The notes under the pieces were generated by a model. The model worked only from the letters and a program-made list of their open reading frames with translations. It was not told the DNA's origin and searched no databases. Below are positions 17,939 to 28,004 of a stretch of DNA of 64,000 nucleotides, one piece after another. This DNA comes from Aurantiochytrium sp. KH105. Lineage: Eukaryota; Sar; Bigyra; Thraustochytrida; Thraustochytriidae. Position 1 is the first letter of the stretch; the number at the start of each line of letters is the position of its first letter. The translations under genes were made by a program, and so were the position numbers. Location: positions 1 to 64,000 of the forward strand of contig BGKB01000112.1 in the NCBI GenBank assembly GCA_003116975.1, written 5' to 3'.

Positions 17939-20566
17939 TTAGGCCAAAAAGACGGCAGCAAGAGCAAGGCCAGCCAGAGCACCAATAGTGGAACGGGAAG
18001 CAGGGCTAGGCGTCTCTCCCGGGGTCTCGGAGGGCGACACGGTGAAGGTGCACGTAGCGACAATAGGGTCATGATCCGAACCGCGGTACGGGGTGTCGAT
18101 ATCAAAGTAGCTGTCTGGCTTCTCGAGGCAGGACGACGGGTACGACCATCCGTACTGCGAGTCCTGGTAGTCAATCATGTTGGACTCCAGCGAGTTGATG
18201 TGCCACTCGTAGGTGTTACCACAGGAGGCATTGAGGTTCGCAGAGACCATAAAGTAGTCGAGCGTGCTAAACTTGCCGCTGTAAACATACGAAAAGGGCT
18301 CGGCAATGTCGCGGTCAGCGAGACTAATGAACTCGCCATCCTTGACGAACTCCTGGAGAGAACGGTCCTTGTTGTTCGAGTTGAAGTCACCAAGAAGAAT
18401 GTATTTGTCCGTCTCTTCGCCAGTGGGGTTCGAGCTCGAGAGCCAGGCAATGAGCTGCTGCGCGTGCTTCAGGCGCGTGTACCCGCAGTTGCCCTCTCCG
18501 TATTGGACGTCGTCGGTATCGTTGCTGTCCTCGTCGCACTCGCTGCCCTTGGACTTGAGATGCTGCACAACAACCGTAAAGAGGTCGTCACTGTCCTTGA
18601 GAGCAAATGTCTGGGCCAATGAAGGCCGCGACTTGTCGACAGGGTCAGTATAGGTGAGGGTGCTGTAGTTTCCGACGGGGTCAACCAGAGCCGACTGGTA
18701 GATGACTGCGCACTTGATGGCATCACTACCAATCGTGCCCGTGGCAATGTAGCTCCACTTGTCGGCCACGCCAGCCTGGGTGTTGAGGCCCTCGATGAAG
18801 TTGGCAAGAGTGACATCGTCGTCGTTCTGCACCTCTTGAAGACCAAAGATAGCGGCGTCAAGCTCAATGGCAGAGGTAAAGATCTTGGTGCGCTGGCGTG
18901 TAAACTCCTCCTCCGTATCGGCGCCACGGCAGCTGCTGCAGCCCAGTTCGGTAAAGTAGTTTTCAACGTTGAGACTGGAAATGCGAATGAGACCATTGCT
19001 AATGTCGTTGGCTGGGACGTTGTCGTCGACGTCGGCGTCGCGAGGCACCATCTCATCCCAAGTGTTCTGGATGAGCTCGATGCCAGCCTCGGTGGGGATG
19101 AGCGTGTTGTAAGAGTACTCAAAGTGGATGATCGCAGTACCTTGGAGAGACTCCTGAGGAATGACGGCCATCGCGCGCGTCGACGACTCACCGCCAATAG
19201 GCCAAGCCTGCGGGACCGGGCACGACAGCGAGCTGCCGTCATCGAGACGGAGAAGGCGCTTGGCGTTGGCTTCCTCGAGTGCTTCGGCCTCCGCGCCAGG
19301 GCTGACGACCATGGTCTCGGCGAAGATGGGTCCACCCTGCGAGATGCCGAGCGTACCATAGTTGAGCGGGTAAAGGTCGGTGATGGTCATGTCGTGCGTG
19401 AGCGCGACAAGCATGTCTTCCATGTCAAGAAAAGCGGTGGACATGTCGTCGACGGGGAGCGTGATTTCAGGCACGTTCACTTCGGCGGCAAGCGTTTCCC
19501 CAAGAGCGGTAGTAACGGTGAAGGTGCGTGCAGTGCTCAGGACCGTGACTGTTTCGCTCGAGATCGTGTACTGCGTCAGCTGCGGGCGGTCGTTGTACAC
19601 GGCAAGGGTGCCCAGCAGCTCAATAAGATCGCCTTCGGTAAAGACGTTGCCTGCGTCGCAGCCACTGCCGCAGTACACGAAGATGCCCTCCGAGCCGCTG
19701 GACGAGGTGTCAGCTTCCGCGGCCTCCTTGGTCATTTGCATGTAGAAGCCCTTGCGCGAGCTGGAGCGGCGGTCGTTGACAACGATGCCCTCGACCAGAA
19801 CGTCGTCACCTTGCGAGTCGCCCACGGCCGATACACGGGCAGCCTTGATTGTGGTGGGGCCAGCCGTAGGGCTAGGGGTTGATTCAACCGGGGATGGTGC
19901 CGGGGCCGTGCCGCCCACATCAAAGGACTCCTCAAAGGGGCTATTTCCGATGGCGGAGGTGCTCTGGGTCCAGCTGTCGCTGCTGAAGAGCGCGGCCTGG
20001 AGATCGGACATGCTGCCGGCCACGTCGCCCTCGTAGAGAGCGTTTTTGACACCGGAGGAGAGCGAGACCGCCGACGAGCCTTCGGTCAGGTCGCTCGGGA
20101 GCGAACTCCCGCTGCTTCCAGTAGCGTATGTGGGATCCCAAGCGCTGCCGTAGATCAAGCCAGAGATGAAGCTAGGGGATGAGGCATCGCCCTGGAAAAG
20201 AAGGAGCGAGTCACCACTTCCACTCAACAAAAGGCTGCCATCCGTCGAGGCCCATTCTGCGCTCGAAACGGCCCCAGAGTTGTACCCATACTGGATAAGA
20301 GAGCCTGCCGAGACGGCCGAAGCAGCAGTGTAGGTCACGATTCCTTCGCTGGTATAGAAACCGGAGCCGGCGATGTAGCCCTTATCCGTCATGGCGAAGG
20401 TTGTGCCAGCTTCGAGGTCCACGAGCGAGACGAGGGTGACGTTCTCATCGCTGCCGCTTTGGACAATCTCGACAAAGGCGATGTCGCCTTGGGAAAGGGT
20501 TGTCTGCGCAGCGGTCTTGCCGATGGCGAGGACCGCAACAGCGATGGCGGCAAGGCCGCGCATCAT
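17939..20566 (-). CDS. Secreted ExeM/NucH-type nuclease, probable GPI anchor
   Basis: Predicted extracellular endonuclease that degrades DNA (and perhaps RNA). The 875 residues run as follows: signal peptide MMRGLAAIAVAVLAIGKTAAQ; a lamin-tail-like beta domain (about 22-220); a Ser/Thr/Pro linker (APAPSPVESTPSPTAGP); an OB-fold-like region (about 240-350) with the FVYCGSGC segment; and the endonuclease/exonuclease/phosphatase domain from about 540 with SSLNVENYF, GLQEVQND (catalytic Glu), LLGDFNSNNKDRS, TLDYFMVS and SDHDPIVA (catalytic Asp-His). It ends with a SETPGETPSP linker and a short hydrophobic tail without basic residues, the layout of a GPI signal. The layout matches the bacterial ExeM/NucH family, so ancient transfer from bacteria is possible. 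The gene points away from the 5'-nucleotidase gene. Confidence 0.92.
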   Translation of the reverse strand: MMRGLAAIAVAVLAIGKTAAQTTLSQGDIAFVEIVQSGSDENVTLVSLVDLEAGTTFAMTDKGYIAGSGFYTSEGIVTYTAASAVSAGSLIQYGYNSGAVSSAEWASTDGSLLLSGSGDSLLLFQGDASSPSFISGLIYGSAWDPTYATGSSGSSLPSDLTEGSSAVSLSSGVKNALYEGDVAGSMSDLQAALFSSDSWTQSTSAIGNSPFEESFDVGGTAPAPSPVESTPSPTAGPTTIKAARVSAVGDSQGDDVLVEGIVVNDRRSSSRKGFYMQMTKEAAEADTSSSGSEGIFVYCGSGCDAGNVFTEGDLIELLGTLAVYNDRPQLTQYTISSETVTVLSTARTFTVTTALGETLAAEVNVPEITLPVDDMSTAFLDMEDMLVALTHDMTITDLYPLNYGTLGISQGGPIFAETMVVSPGAEAEALEEANAKRLLRLDDGSSLSCPVPQAWPIGGESSTRAMAVIPQESLQGTAIIHFEYSYNTLIPTEAGIELIQNTWDEMVPRDADVDDNVPANDISNGLIRISSLNVENYFTELGCSSCRGADTEEEFTRQRTKIFTSAIELDAAIFGLQEVQNDDDVTLANFIEGLNTQAGVADKWSYIATGTIGSDAIKCAVIYQSALVDPVGNYSTLTYTDPVDKSRPSLAQTFALKDSDDLFTVVVQHLKSKGSECDEDSNDTDDVQYGEGNCGYTRLKHAQQLIAWLSSSNPTGEETDKYILLGDFNSNNKDRSLQEFVKDGEFISLADRDIAEPFSYVYSGKFSTLDYFMVSANLNASCGNTYEWHINSLESNMIDYQDSQYGWSYPSSCLEKPDSYFDIDTPYRGSDHDPIVATCTFTVSPSETPGETPSPASRSTIGALAGLALAAVFLA

Positions 20567-21911
20567 GATTGCTTGTATTCTTTAGGTATTGACCGTTTGC
20601 CTGTTTGCTTGCTTTGGTTCTTGTTCGACTTGCTGCGAATCGTGTTTTGGATTTGCTGATCTCGGCGGGTTGCCTCGCGACATCGAGACTTACTACTGCT
20701 TGCTCCTTCGCTGACTGTCGCGACGACTGCCCCGTCTATTCTTTATTCATGGAACGAGGGCCAGGAGAGAAGAACTTAGATTCATCAGCACGTGTAGCAG
20801 GGACCCTACTTGTTTGTCACCACCGAAGAAAAGATTTGTTTTCCGCGCAGCAGTTCCTGCACGCGCTGCAGCCTCTTCTTTGCTCCTGCTGCTGCTGGTG
20901 GTGCTGTCTGTAGAGAGAGAGACAGAGAGAGAAAAGGAAGCTTGTGCTGATTCTTTCTTCCTTGCGCGTTCAAAGTTCACGTGGCGAAGCAGAAACAGCC
21001 TCGGGCCCAGCCTCGGTGCGGCCTGCCGAGTCTCGGTCCGTGTCTCAAGCAGGCAAGCAAGCAGGCAAGCCGGCGTGATGCACAATTCACGCGACAAGCT
21101 TGATTCGTCTCCTCTGCGGTTACGCGGCTGCTCTCTGCTGTCGCTTCTAGAGTGGCAGAACGCCTGCCTGCATCCGCACTACCATCATCGGGCGGCACCA
21201 CGACTGCCGCTTTTGCGCATGTTTGCCCTGCCGCTGCTGCTGCAAGCGTTGCGTTGACGCGCCTTCCGGACACACGCACGGACAAAGATTGGCTTGATGC
21301 AGCTCGGCGCAGCGCAGCTCGCGTCACCTCCCGCCGCGTTTCCATTTCATTCCCAAGCCGCCGCGCGCGCCCGGCTCCGGCGGGAAGGTTGCGCGCCCCG
21401 CAGCTCCACACTGTTTCCCCAAAGGCCCGCGTGTTTCCACTGCGGGATAGAAGTATTTTGTTCTTCCTTTCTTTCTTCCCAAGCCGAATCTCCGAGTCGG
21501 GTCGAGCCGAGGCGGGGTCGGGCCACTCACTGCCTGCTACTATTTGCTGCACGGGCCGAGTGGCTTCCTTCCGCAAATCTGTGGCAGTGGCGCGATGCTT
21601 TGGAGCCTGGACTTTTGGCTGAGGCCGGAGCAAAGCACGACGGCGAGCGGGCCGCATTTAGCTAGGAAGTCGGAGGAATCTTACCAGCCCGTGTCGAGCG
21701 CGAGAGGAAAACCCCACCCACGGTCAGACCTACCAGCTGCAGTAGCAGTAGCAGCAGCTGCAATCATACCACTACTGCAGCTTCCGTCCATGGCACATGC
21801 CGCAATGCCATGCATGCCCAAAGATCCGCACTCGAAAAACCTCTTTGCAAAGAGCAGTTAGCGGTCACGCTGCCGCAATCATCCTCCATCCCGCCTCGCG
21901 GCAGGGCGGAT

Positions 21912-21942
21912 CGAGCACGCGACGTAAGTTGTCGCGTGCTCG
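21912..21942. repeat. Perfect 12-bp inverted repeat (hairpin)
   Basis: CGAGCACGCGAC and its exact complement GTCGCGTGCTCG are separated by the 7-base loop GTAAGTT. It could be a hairpin or a paired protein-binding site; function unknown. Confidence 0.8.
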
Positions 21943-22698
21943 GCTGCGGCAGCACTGGGCGATGATGTTGTGCAGAAAACCCCACTGGAGCCTCTTGCGT
22001 AAAGTCGACAATCCTTTTTCCTTCTTCTGGCCTGATGCAGTCAAAGTCCTGGTCTCTCTCTAATCCTCTTTCGCATGCGCACGTGTGTACACTCAGGCCT
22101 GGACGGCACTCGCACGAGCGATTGACTCAACGATTTGTTATTTTTCCGGCGGGTATCCCGTCCGTCATTCTTTTCCCGGGGTCGGCCGGGCGACGCCCTG
22201 ACTCAATCTACAACGGCCTCGCGTTCTTGCCATAATTTACTGCTGCTGTCGTGGCTGATGATGATAATGATGATGATGAACTCCATTCGATTGCCGCAGA
22301 GTTCAAAGATCGATGCAAAATGCCAGCTGCACTGCAGCAAGCATGGCTGCTGCTGAATGCAAGCCACGCGCTCGCATGTTCCGCCCACGGGATGCTCGTC
22401 ACGTGCTGCCAGCCAGGCAGCTGCAGCTGCAGCTAATGCAGCTAATGCACGCTGCTGCTGCTGCTGATGCAAGCAGCAGCAGCCAGACAGCCAGCCAGCT
22501 ACCGCCGCAGGCCGAAGATGATCGTCGCGACGACACGACGGCGGCCCGCACAAAGGTAGCGACGGCGGCACCGTTCTGGATGCGACCGTGACTTCGCTCT
22601 GCACTTGTGCAACCTGCTTTCACTCTTTTGGCAAGTCCTGGGACGATTTACGATGTCGACAGCGCACCATCGACGGACGAATGCCGCGCGCGAGGTCT

Positions 22699-22731
22699 CA
22701 TCGCATCGCATCGCATCGCATCGCATCGCAT
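22699..22731 (+). repeat. (CATCG)n pentanucleotide repeat
   Basis: Six uninterrupted units; the same unit occurs in the opposite orientation at 24337-24360. Confidence 0.9.
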
Positions 22732-22930
22732 GACATCGCACCGCTCACGCCAGGCCCGACCAGGCCGGGCACCGGGCCGGTCCAGCCGGTCGGCGCGGAG
22801 AAACCCGTCGGCGCGAGGCCTCGAGTGCGAGCCCCTGGCACGGTGCACGCCCGCCCGGAGCGAGCGATGCGAGCGACTGCGAGCGGCACGCGCGGGCAAT
22901 CTACGTGAGCTCCGGAAGCCCGTGAGCCCA

Positions 22931-23005
22931 CCGAGCCAAGCCAGCCGAGCCGAGCCAAGCCAAGCCAAGCCAAGCCGAGCCGAGCCAAGCCGAGCCGAGC
23001 CGAGC
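22931..23005 (+). repeat. GCCGA/GCCAA mixed pentanucleotide array
   Basis: About 14 five-base units alternating between GCCGA and GCCAA. Confidence 0.9.
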
Positions 23006-24336
23006 TATCGCTGTCGCTTTTCCCCGGCCCTGGGCCCGGCGCGGCGCGAGCGGAGAGGCGCTTGCGAGGCACGTACGCCGCGCCATTGGCACTGGCATCG
23101 GCATTGCTCGCATGACGCGCGGGGGCTTCTGACCCCGCCGCAGCGCGCCCTCGAGCCTCCTCGCGCCCGCTGCACAGCATGCAGCGGTGCGGCTCGTCGA
23201 CGCCACGGCCGTCGGCAGCGCGAGCGAACGCTGCACGCGCAGCGAGGTCTCCGAGGCGCGGCTGCTGCGCCTGCGGTGGAAGTGGAATCGATCGACCCGG
23301 GCAGGCCGAAAAAGGAAGACGCCGCGCGGTCTCTTTGGAGCTTCTCGAGTGGGCGCAGCCCGAGGGCGGAAGCTTCGAGTTGCTGCTGCTGCTGCAGCTA
23401 CGCTGCCGCTGATGATGCTTATAATGTTGCTTGCCATTGCTGTCACGTTGTCAGTGAACGCCTGCCCGGCCGTGCCAGTGCAGCGGCCCGGATCGGGGCT
23501 GCTGGCACAGCTCGCTGCGTTGCTTGCGTTTCTGGTGGTAGACGAGAGAGGAGCTGGCTGCCAATGTGTGCATGTCGAAGGTATGTATACTCGGGAGGGT
23601 CGGCGCCAATCTTGACCGCGCGCTTTCCGATGCGCCCCCCCTGCCAACGCACACTCGCGTTGCCCCACCCGCTCGCGCGCAGCCGTCGCCGCGGTCTCGC
23701 CCGCATTGTTTTGCTGCTCCCCCCTTCGACCATCCATTTATCGGTGCTCGAATTCCTCCAAGGTCCTCGTCCTCACATCCTCGCCCTTTCGAGCCCGCTT
23801 TCGACAGCACTCCGCGGCCCCATCTCCGCTCCAGCGAGCTGCCGATAGACGGCTCGACCTCTCACGCCGCCACGCTCCAAGTTCCAGCCGCGCCACGCCG
23901 CGGCGCGCCGTAGGGTGGTCTCCGAGCAGGCTTCATTCGCAGGCGGACCGCCACGTGCGGGTCGCAGCCGCATCGCGGGCCGCATCTCGGGCCGCCCGGA
24001 GCCGCCCGCAAAGCGATGCAGATGCGAGCCCGCCCGCGTCGCATCTCGCGCGCATCTTCCGCCCGCCGCCGCGAGTGACCGCGAGCGAGGGAGCGACTGC
24101 GACTGCGAGGCGAGCGCGAGGACTTCTGATGGACGCCGCACGCTTGAGTGACGCTCGCCGTCGCCGCCGTCGCAGCGAGGGTCTCGAGGGCGCGGCCGAG
24201 CACGAAGATCCGGGCGTCAAGATCGCCTTGAGCAGCAGCAGCAGCAGCTGGCAGCAGCAGCCAGCTGCAGCGAGGAGGCGGCAGCGATGCTGGCGTGAGC
24301 GAGTGCGACCTCGCGGCCTCGCGGCCTCGCAATTTT

Positions 24337-24360
24337 GCGATGCGATGCGATGCGATGCGG
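24337..24360 (+). repeat. (GCGAT)n pentanucleotide repeat
   Basis: Four to five units; reverse complement of the CATCG repeat 1.6 kb to the left. Confidence 0.85.
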
Positions 24361-25538
24361 AGGCGATGCGATCCTCCGAGCTCTTGAAGTCTTGAGGCAG
24401 GCCTGCCTTGCCGAGCGTCTGCTCTTTTCGCGCGAAGCGAGCCCCGCTGTGCACGCACGCACGCACGCACGCACGCGCTCTCGCCGCGACCTTCCTCGCT
24501 CCTGCAGCGCCTCTCGAGCTCGCCCTCGTGGCCGCTGTCGCCGGAGCTGGGCTCCCTCTCTTCCTCTGCGGCGCCATGCCGCCTCCGAGGGCACGCACGC
24601 CTCCCCGCGCTCGCATCTTCGGGTCGTCGCCTCGCATCTTGGCGAGCCTACTGCGTAAAATCTGCAGCTGCGCCAGCCCTCGGCGGCGGTAAACCCGGCA
24701 AGATTCCTGGTTGATACGGGCAGAAAGATTCCGCAGCGAGCAAGCTCCTGCGCCTTTTGCAGCCGGTGGAGCACGCTTGCGCGGGCCGAGGTCCTCCTCC
24801 TCCCCTCTTTCCCTCCTCGCGTCAACGCAACCTCGCTCGCTTCCTGATCCTTCGCGCGTGGCCACGCGCCGCGGGACTCGAGGCGACGGCCGAGGGCGGA
24901 GGAAAACGCGCGGCAAAACTTGCTCTTCCCCCAGGGGTGATGAAAGTTGGTGAAAGATCACCACGAGGCTTGGCATGCTGCACATGGTGTTGTGGTGTGG
25001 ATGGCAAAGGACCAGGCTCTGCGTGGCTTGGCACGATCGATCGATCGTCGTCCCCTGAAGATCTTGATCGTCATCGCTCGCTGCAGTCGGCACCTCTGAT
25101 GATGATGATGATGATAATGAGGTAAGGAGCAGCGGCAGCCAGCCAGCCAGGCTGCCAGCTGCCGCTGCGGACAGAGACCGGTGGCTGCGCGTGCCGTCCA
25201 GTGCTGTGATTACTTGGGCATGAGAAGGAATGAAAGAATAACCTAAATGGAAGGCCGGCCGTGGCAGAAAGATGCCTTCCTCCCTCCCCACAGCGAATTC
25301 CTCTCGGCGGCTCTGACTACCGGAGCAGATGCGGATACAGGACGAACGCCACTGCCACTACCACTGCAAAACTACTACTAACTTCGCAGTCGCAAGGCAG
25401 CTGCTGCTGCAGCTGCAAGCGGCGGCGGCGGCGGCGGCGGCGGCAGCAAAACCGAATCGAGTCGCAAGCAAGAGGACTGCAAACAAGTGATTGAAGAAGA
25501 AGAAGAAGAAGAACGTCCTCGCAAGGGCTGCCGCCACA

Positions 25539-27416
25539 ATGATGCTCCTCCGCACCGCCGTGGCCATTGCCACGCTGGCCGTCGCCACTGCGCAAAACAG
25601 CTTCCGCGTCGTCCACGTCAACGACTTCCACGCCCACGTCGAGGGCCTCGGTTGCACCGGCGATGATGGCTGCGATGGCGGCTGGCCCCGTCTCTTCGCC
25701 AAGGCAAAGGAACTCGTCGCAGACACCTCGAGCGACGTCCTCTACCTCGATGATGGCGATCAGTTCATGGGCACCATCTGGAGCACTTACTACAAAGGCG
25801 AAGAGGCATCCATCTTTCTCAACAAACTCTGCGGTGACGACGGCGACGCCGCCGGCTTCGCGGCCTGCGTCGGCACCCTCGGCAACCACGAGTTTGACTA
25901 CGGATACCAGACCGTCAGCGAGTACGTCGAAAGGGTCAACATGCCCATCGTTGTTGCCAATCTCGAGGACTCGTGCGCTGAGAACGAAGTGGGAACGCAT
26001 GCTGCCCAGGCTCTCGGCAACGGCATCGAAAAGTACGTCATCGTCAACATTAACGGCGAGGACATCGCCGTCACCGGTTACCTCACTCCCGCCACCGCCG
26101 GCATCTCCTCGGTCCCCGACTGCGTCTCCCTCACCGACGAGGTGGCCGCGCTCAACTCTGTGATTTCCGAGATCCAAACGGAGCACCCTGACGTTGACAC
26201 CATCATCAGTGTCGGCCACAGTGGCTACGCTCGCGATCAGGTCATCGCTGCGTCCGTCTCAGACCTCGACGTCCTTGTCGGTGGCCACTCCCACACCTTT
26301 CTCTGGAATGAAGCGGAACCCCCCACTTTTGCCTACTCCTATGCTTCGGTCCCCGAAATCGGTGGCGACTACCCGACCATGGTTGGTGACAAGCCCGTGT
26401 ACCAGGCGTACTACGGTGGTGCCTTCCTCGGTGCCTTCGACGTCACCTTTGACGACAATGGTGTCCTCACTGATAACACCCCGCTCATCTCCCTCCTTGC
26501 CAGCACCGGGTCTGGTGCCGACGAGGAGTACCAGATTGCCGCCGACACCGGCATTCAGACGCTCGTGGACAGCATGAATGCACCGCTCGAGGTATACAAG
26601 CAGACCGTCGTCGGCGAGAGCAGCATTGTCCTCAATGGCGAGCGCTCGAGCGTGCGCTATGGCGAGACGAACCTCGGAAACATGATTTGCGACGCGATTC
26701 TTAGCAACGTCGACACCGAGGAGTTTCAGGAAGCATACGGCGCTGTCGAGCTGTGCGTCATCAACGGCGGCGGTGTGCGCGCCTCGATTCCCGCTGGAAA
26801 TATCACCGTCGAGCACGTGCTCACCGTTCTCCCCTTCGGCAACACCATCAGTGTCATCAGGATCACCGGCCGGGCTCTGTACATTGCTCTTGAGGGCGCT
26901 ATCGCGCGCGTCGGCGAGGGCGAGGGTGAATTCCCTCAGATCGGTGCTGGCATGAACTTGGTCTACAACAGCTCCGTCGCGACGACCTGCGGCTCGGATG
27001 ATGCCAAGCCCGCCTGCTCCATCGCGAATGATTCCGAAATCAACCGCATCATCAGCATCGAACTTAACGGCGAGTTGATCGAGAACAGCGAAGAAAACAC
27101 CTATCTTCTGGTGACCAACAGCTACATTGCCTCGGGCAAGGACGGATACGTTGCCTTTGGCGAGTCCGAGATGGTCTTCGAGTACGGTGACGTCATGGCT
27201 GACGCCTTCCAGGAATACATCGAGGCCAAGACCCCCATCACCAACGCCGATGCTCCTCTCGAGTGCCGCATCGACGACGTCGAGGAAGACGACGACTGCG
27301 TCTACACGTACGATTCCACGCCTTCGCCTACCTCCACTTCCACGCCTTCGCCTGCCGCCGCTGTGCGCGCAAGCTTCCTCATCGCTGTTCCTCTTCTTGC
27401 GGCTCTTCTCCGCTAA
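25539..27416 (+). CDS. Secreted 5'-nucleotidase (NT5E/UshA family), probable GPI anchor
   Basis: Removes the 5'-phosphate from extracellular nucleotides. The 625 residues start with a signal peptide (MMLLRTAVAIATLAVATAQ). The metallophosphatase domain follows with all metal-binding motifs: VNDFHAH, DDGDQF, GTLGNHEFDYG, SVGHSGYARD and GGHSHTF. The C-terminal substrate-binding domain (from about 355) has NLGNMICDAIL, VINGGGVRASIPAG, LPFGNTISV and NSYIASGKDGY. The tail is STPSPTSTSTPSPAAAV followed by a hydrophobic stretch, as for a GPI signal. The frame is open upstream to 25491, but that part is poly-Lys from an AAG repeat, so I chose the ATG at 25539. It is the likely partner of the nuclease encoded on the other side of the 5-kb spacer. 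Confidence 0.93.
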   Translation: MMLLRTAVAIATLAVATAQNSFRVVHVNDFHAHVEGLGCTGDDGCDGGWPRLFAKAKELVADTSSDVLYLDDGDQFMGTIWSTYYKGEEASIFLNKLCGDDGDAAGFAACVGTLGNHEFDYGYQTVSEYVERVNMPIVVANLEDSCAENEVGTHAAQALGNGIEKYVIVNINGEDIAVTGYLTPATAGISSVPDCVSLTDEVAALNSVISEIQTEHPDVDTIISVGHSGYARDQVIAASVSDLDVLVGGHSHTFLWNEAEPPTFAYSYASVPEIGGDYPTMVGDKPVYQAYYGGAFLGAFDVTFDDNGVLTDNTPLISLLASTGSGADEEYQIAADTGIQTLVDSMNAPLEVYKQTVVGESSIVLNGERSSVRYGETNLGNMICDAILSNVDTEEFQEAYGAVELCVINGGGVRASIPAGNITVEHVLTVLPFGNTISVIRITGRALYIALEGAIARVGEGEGEFPQIGAGMNLVYNSSVATTCGSDDAKPACSIANDSEINRIISIELNGELIENSEENTYLLVTNSYIASGKDGYVAFGESEMVFEYGDVMADAFQEYIEAKTPITNADAPLECRIDDVEEDDDCVYTYDSTPSPTSTSTPSPAAAVRASFLIAVPLLAALLR

Positions 27417-28004
27417 GTCCTAAGGGTACTAAAACGTACTACGAAAGATTTTGCTCCATGTGTTTACTACTTCTTTTTCTACAAGCTTCGCTTCGCCGCC
27501 AAGAACAATCTACACGTAGTAGGTTGTTCAGAGGTCATCCATCTGTTTTTGACTCATGCGGCCAAAAAAGGGTGAAGCGGTTCGTTATTTTACATCTCAG
27601 CAATCTGTGCTCGATGGTGCGTCGCATCCCGATAGATTTCGCACAAGCGTCAGCCACCTTCATCAACCATTGTGCACGCGACCACAGCATTTCCCCATCA
27701 ATGAGACTGCTCGCTCCTGGCAGCGGCTCGTCCTCGCCTCGTGGGCCGTGCGCTACCAAGAACAAGTTGACTGCCTCTGTGAGTCCAGTCTTGGCAAAGG
27801 GCAAAATCCCTCGCAGGCTTGCAGGGGCTCGCAGAGGCAGGCTTGACAGGCGTCTGGGAGAACGCAAAGGACCCGCTGCGCTCAAGCGCTTGGCGGCAGC
27901 ACGACGCGACGCGGACCGACAGACAGACAGACAGACAGGCAGTCAGACAGAGAGACAGTCGAAGCCAGCAAGCCAGCCAGCCAGCGAGCAAATCGGCAGG
28001 CAGA
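27417..28004. other. Spacer between 5'-nucleotidase and transporter genes
   Basis: Terminator side of the nucleotidase gene and promoter side of the transporter gene. It contains (GACA)n at about 27917-27936 and GCCA units near 27967-27984. No gene was recognised. Confidence 0.45.

Larger units (their letters stand above)
20567..25538. other. 5-kb repeat-rich divergent spacer, no gene recognised
   Basis: Lies between the starts of the nuclease and 5'-nucleotidase genes. It is GC-rich, with many simple repeats: CATCG, GCCGA/GCCAA, GATGC, ACGC, CTG/CAG and GATGAT units, plus one strong hairpin (21912-21942). Long open frames exist on both strands but translate into Arg/Ala/Ser-rich low-complexity sequence with no motif I know, so I do not call them genes. 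A small or spliced gene could be hidden here. Confidence 0.45.

Noticed and set aside
22607..25291. Long low-complexity frames on both strands in the 5-kb spacer
   Set aside because: Composition is set by CG-rich pentanucleotide repeats; no domain, no plausible start, both strands equally open.
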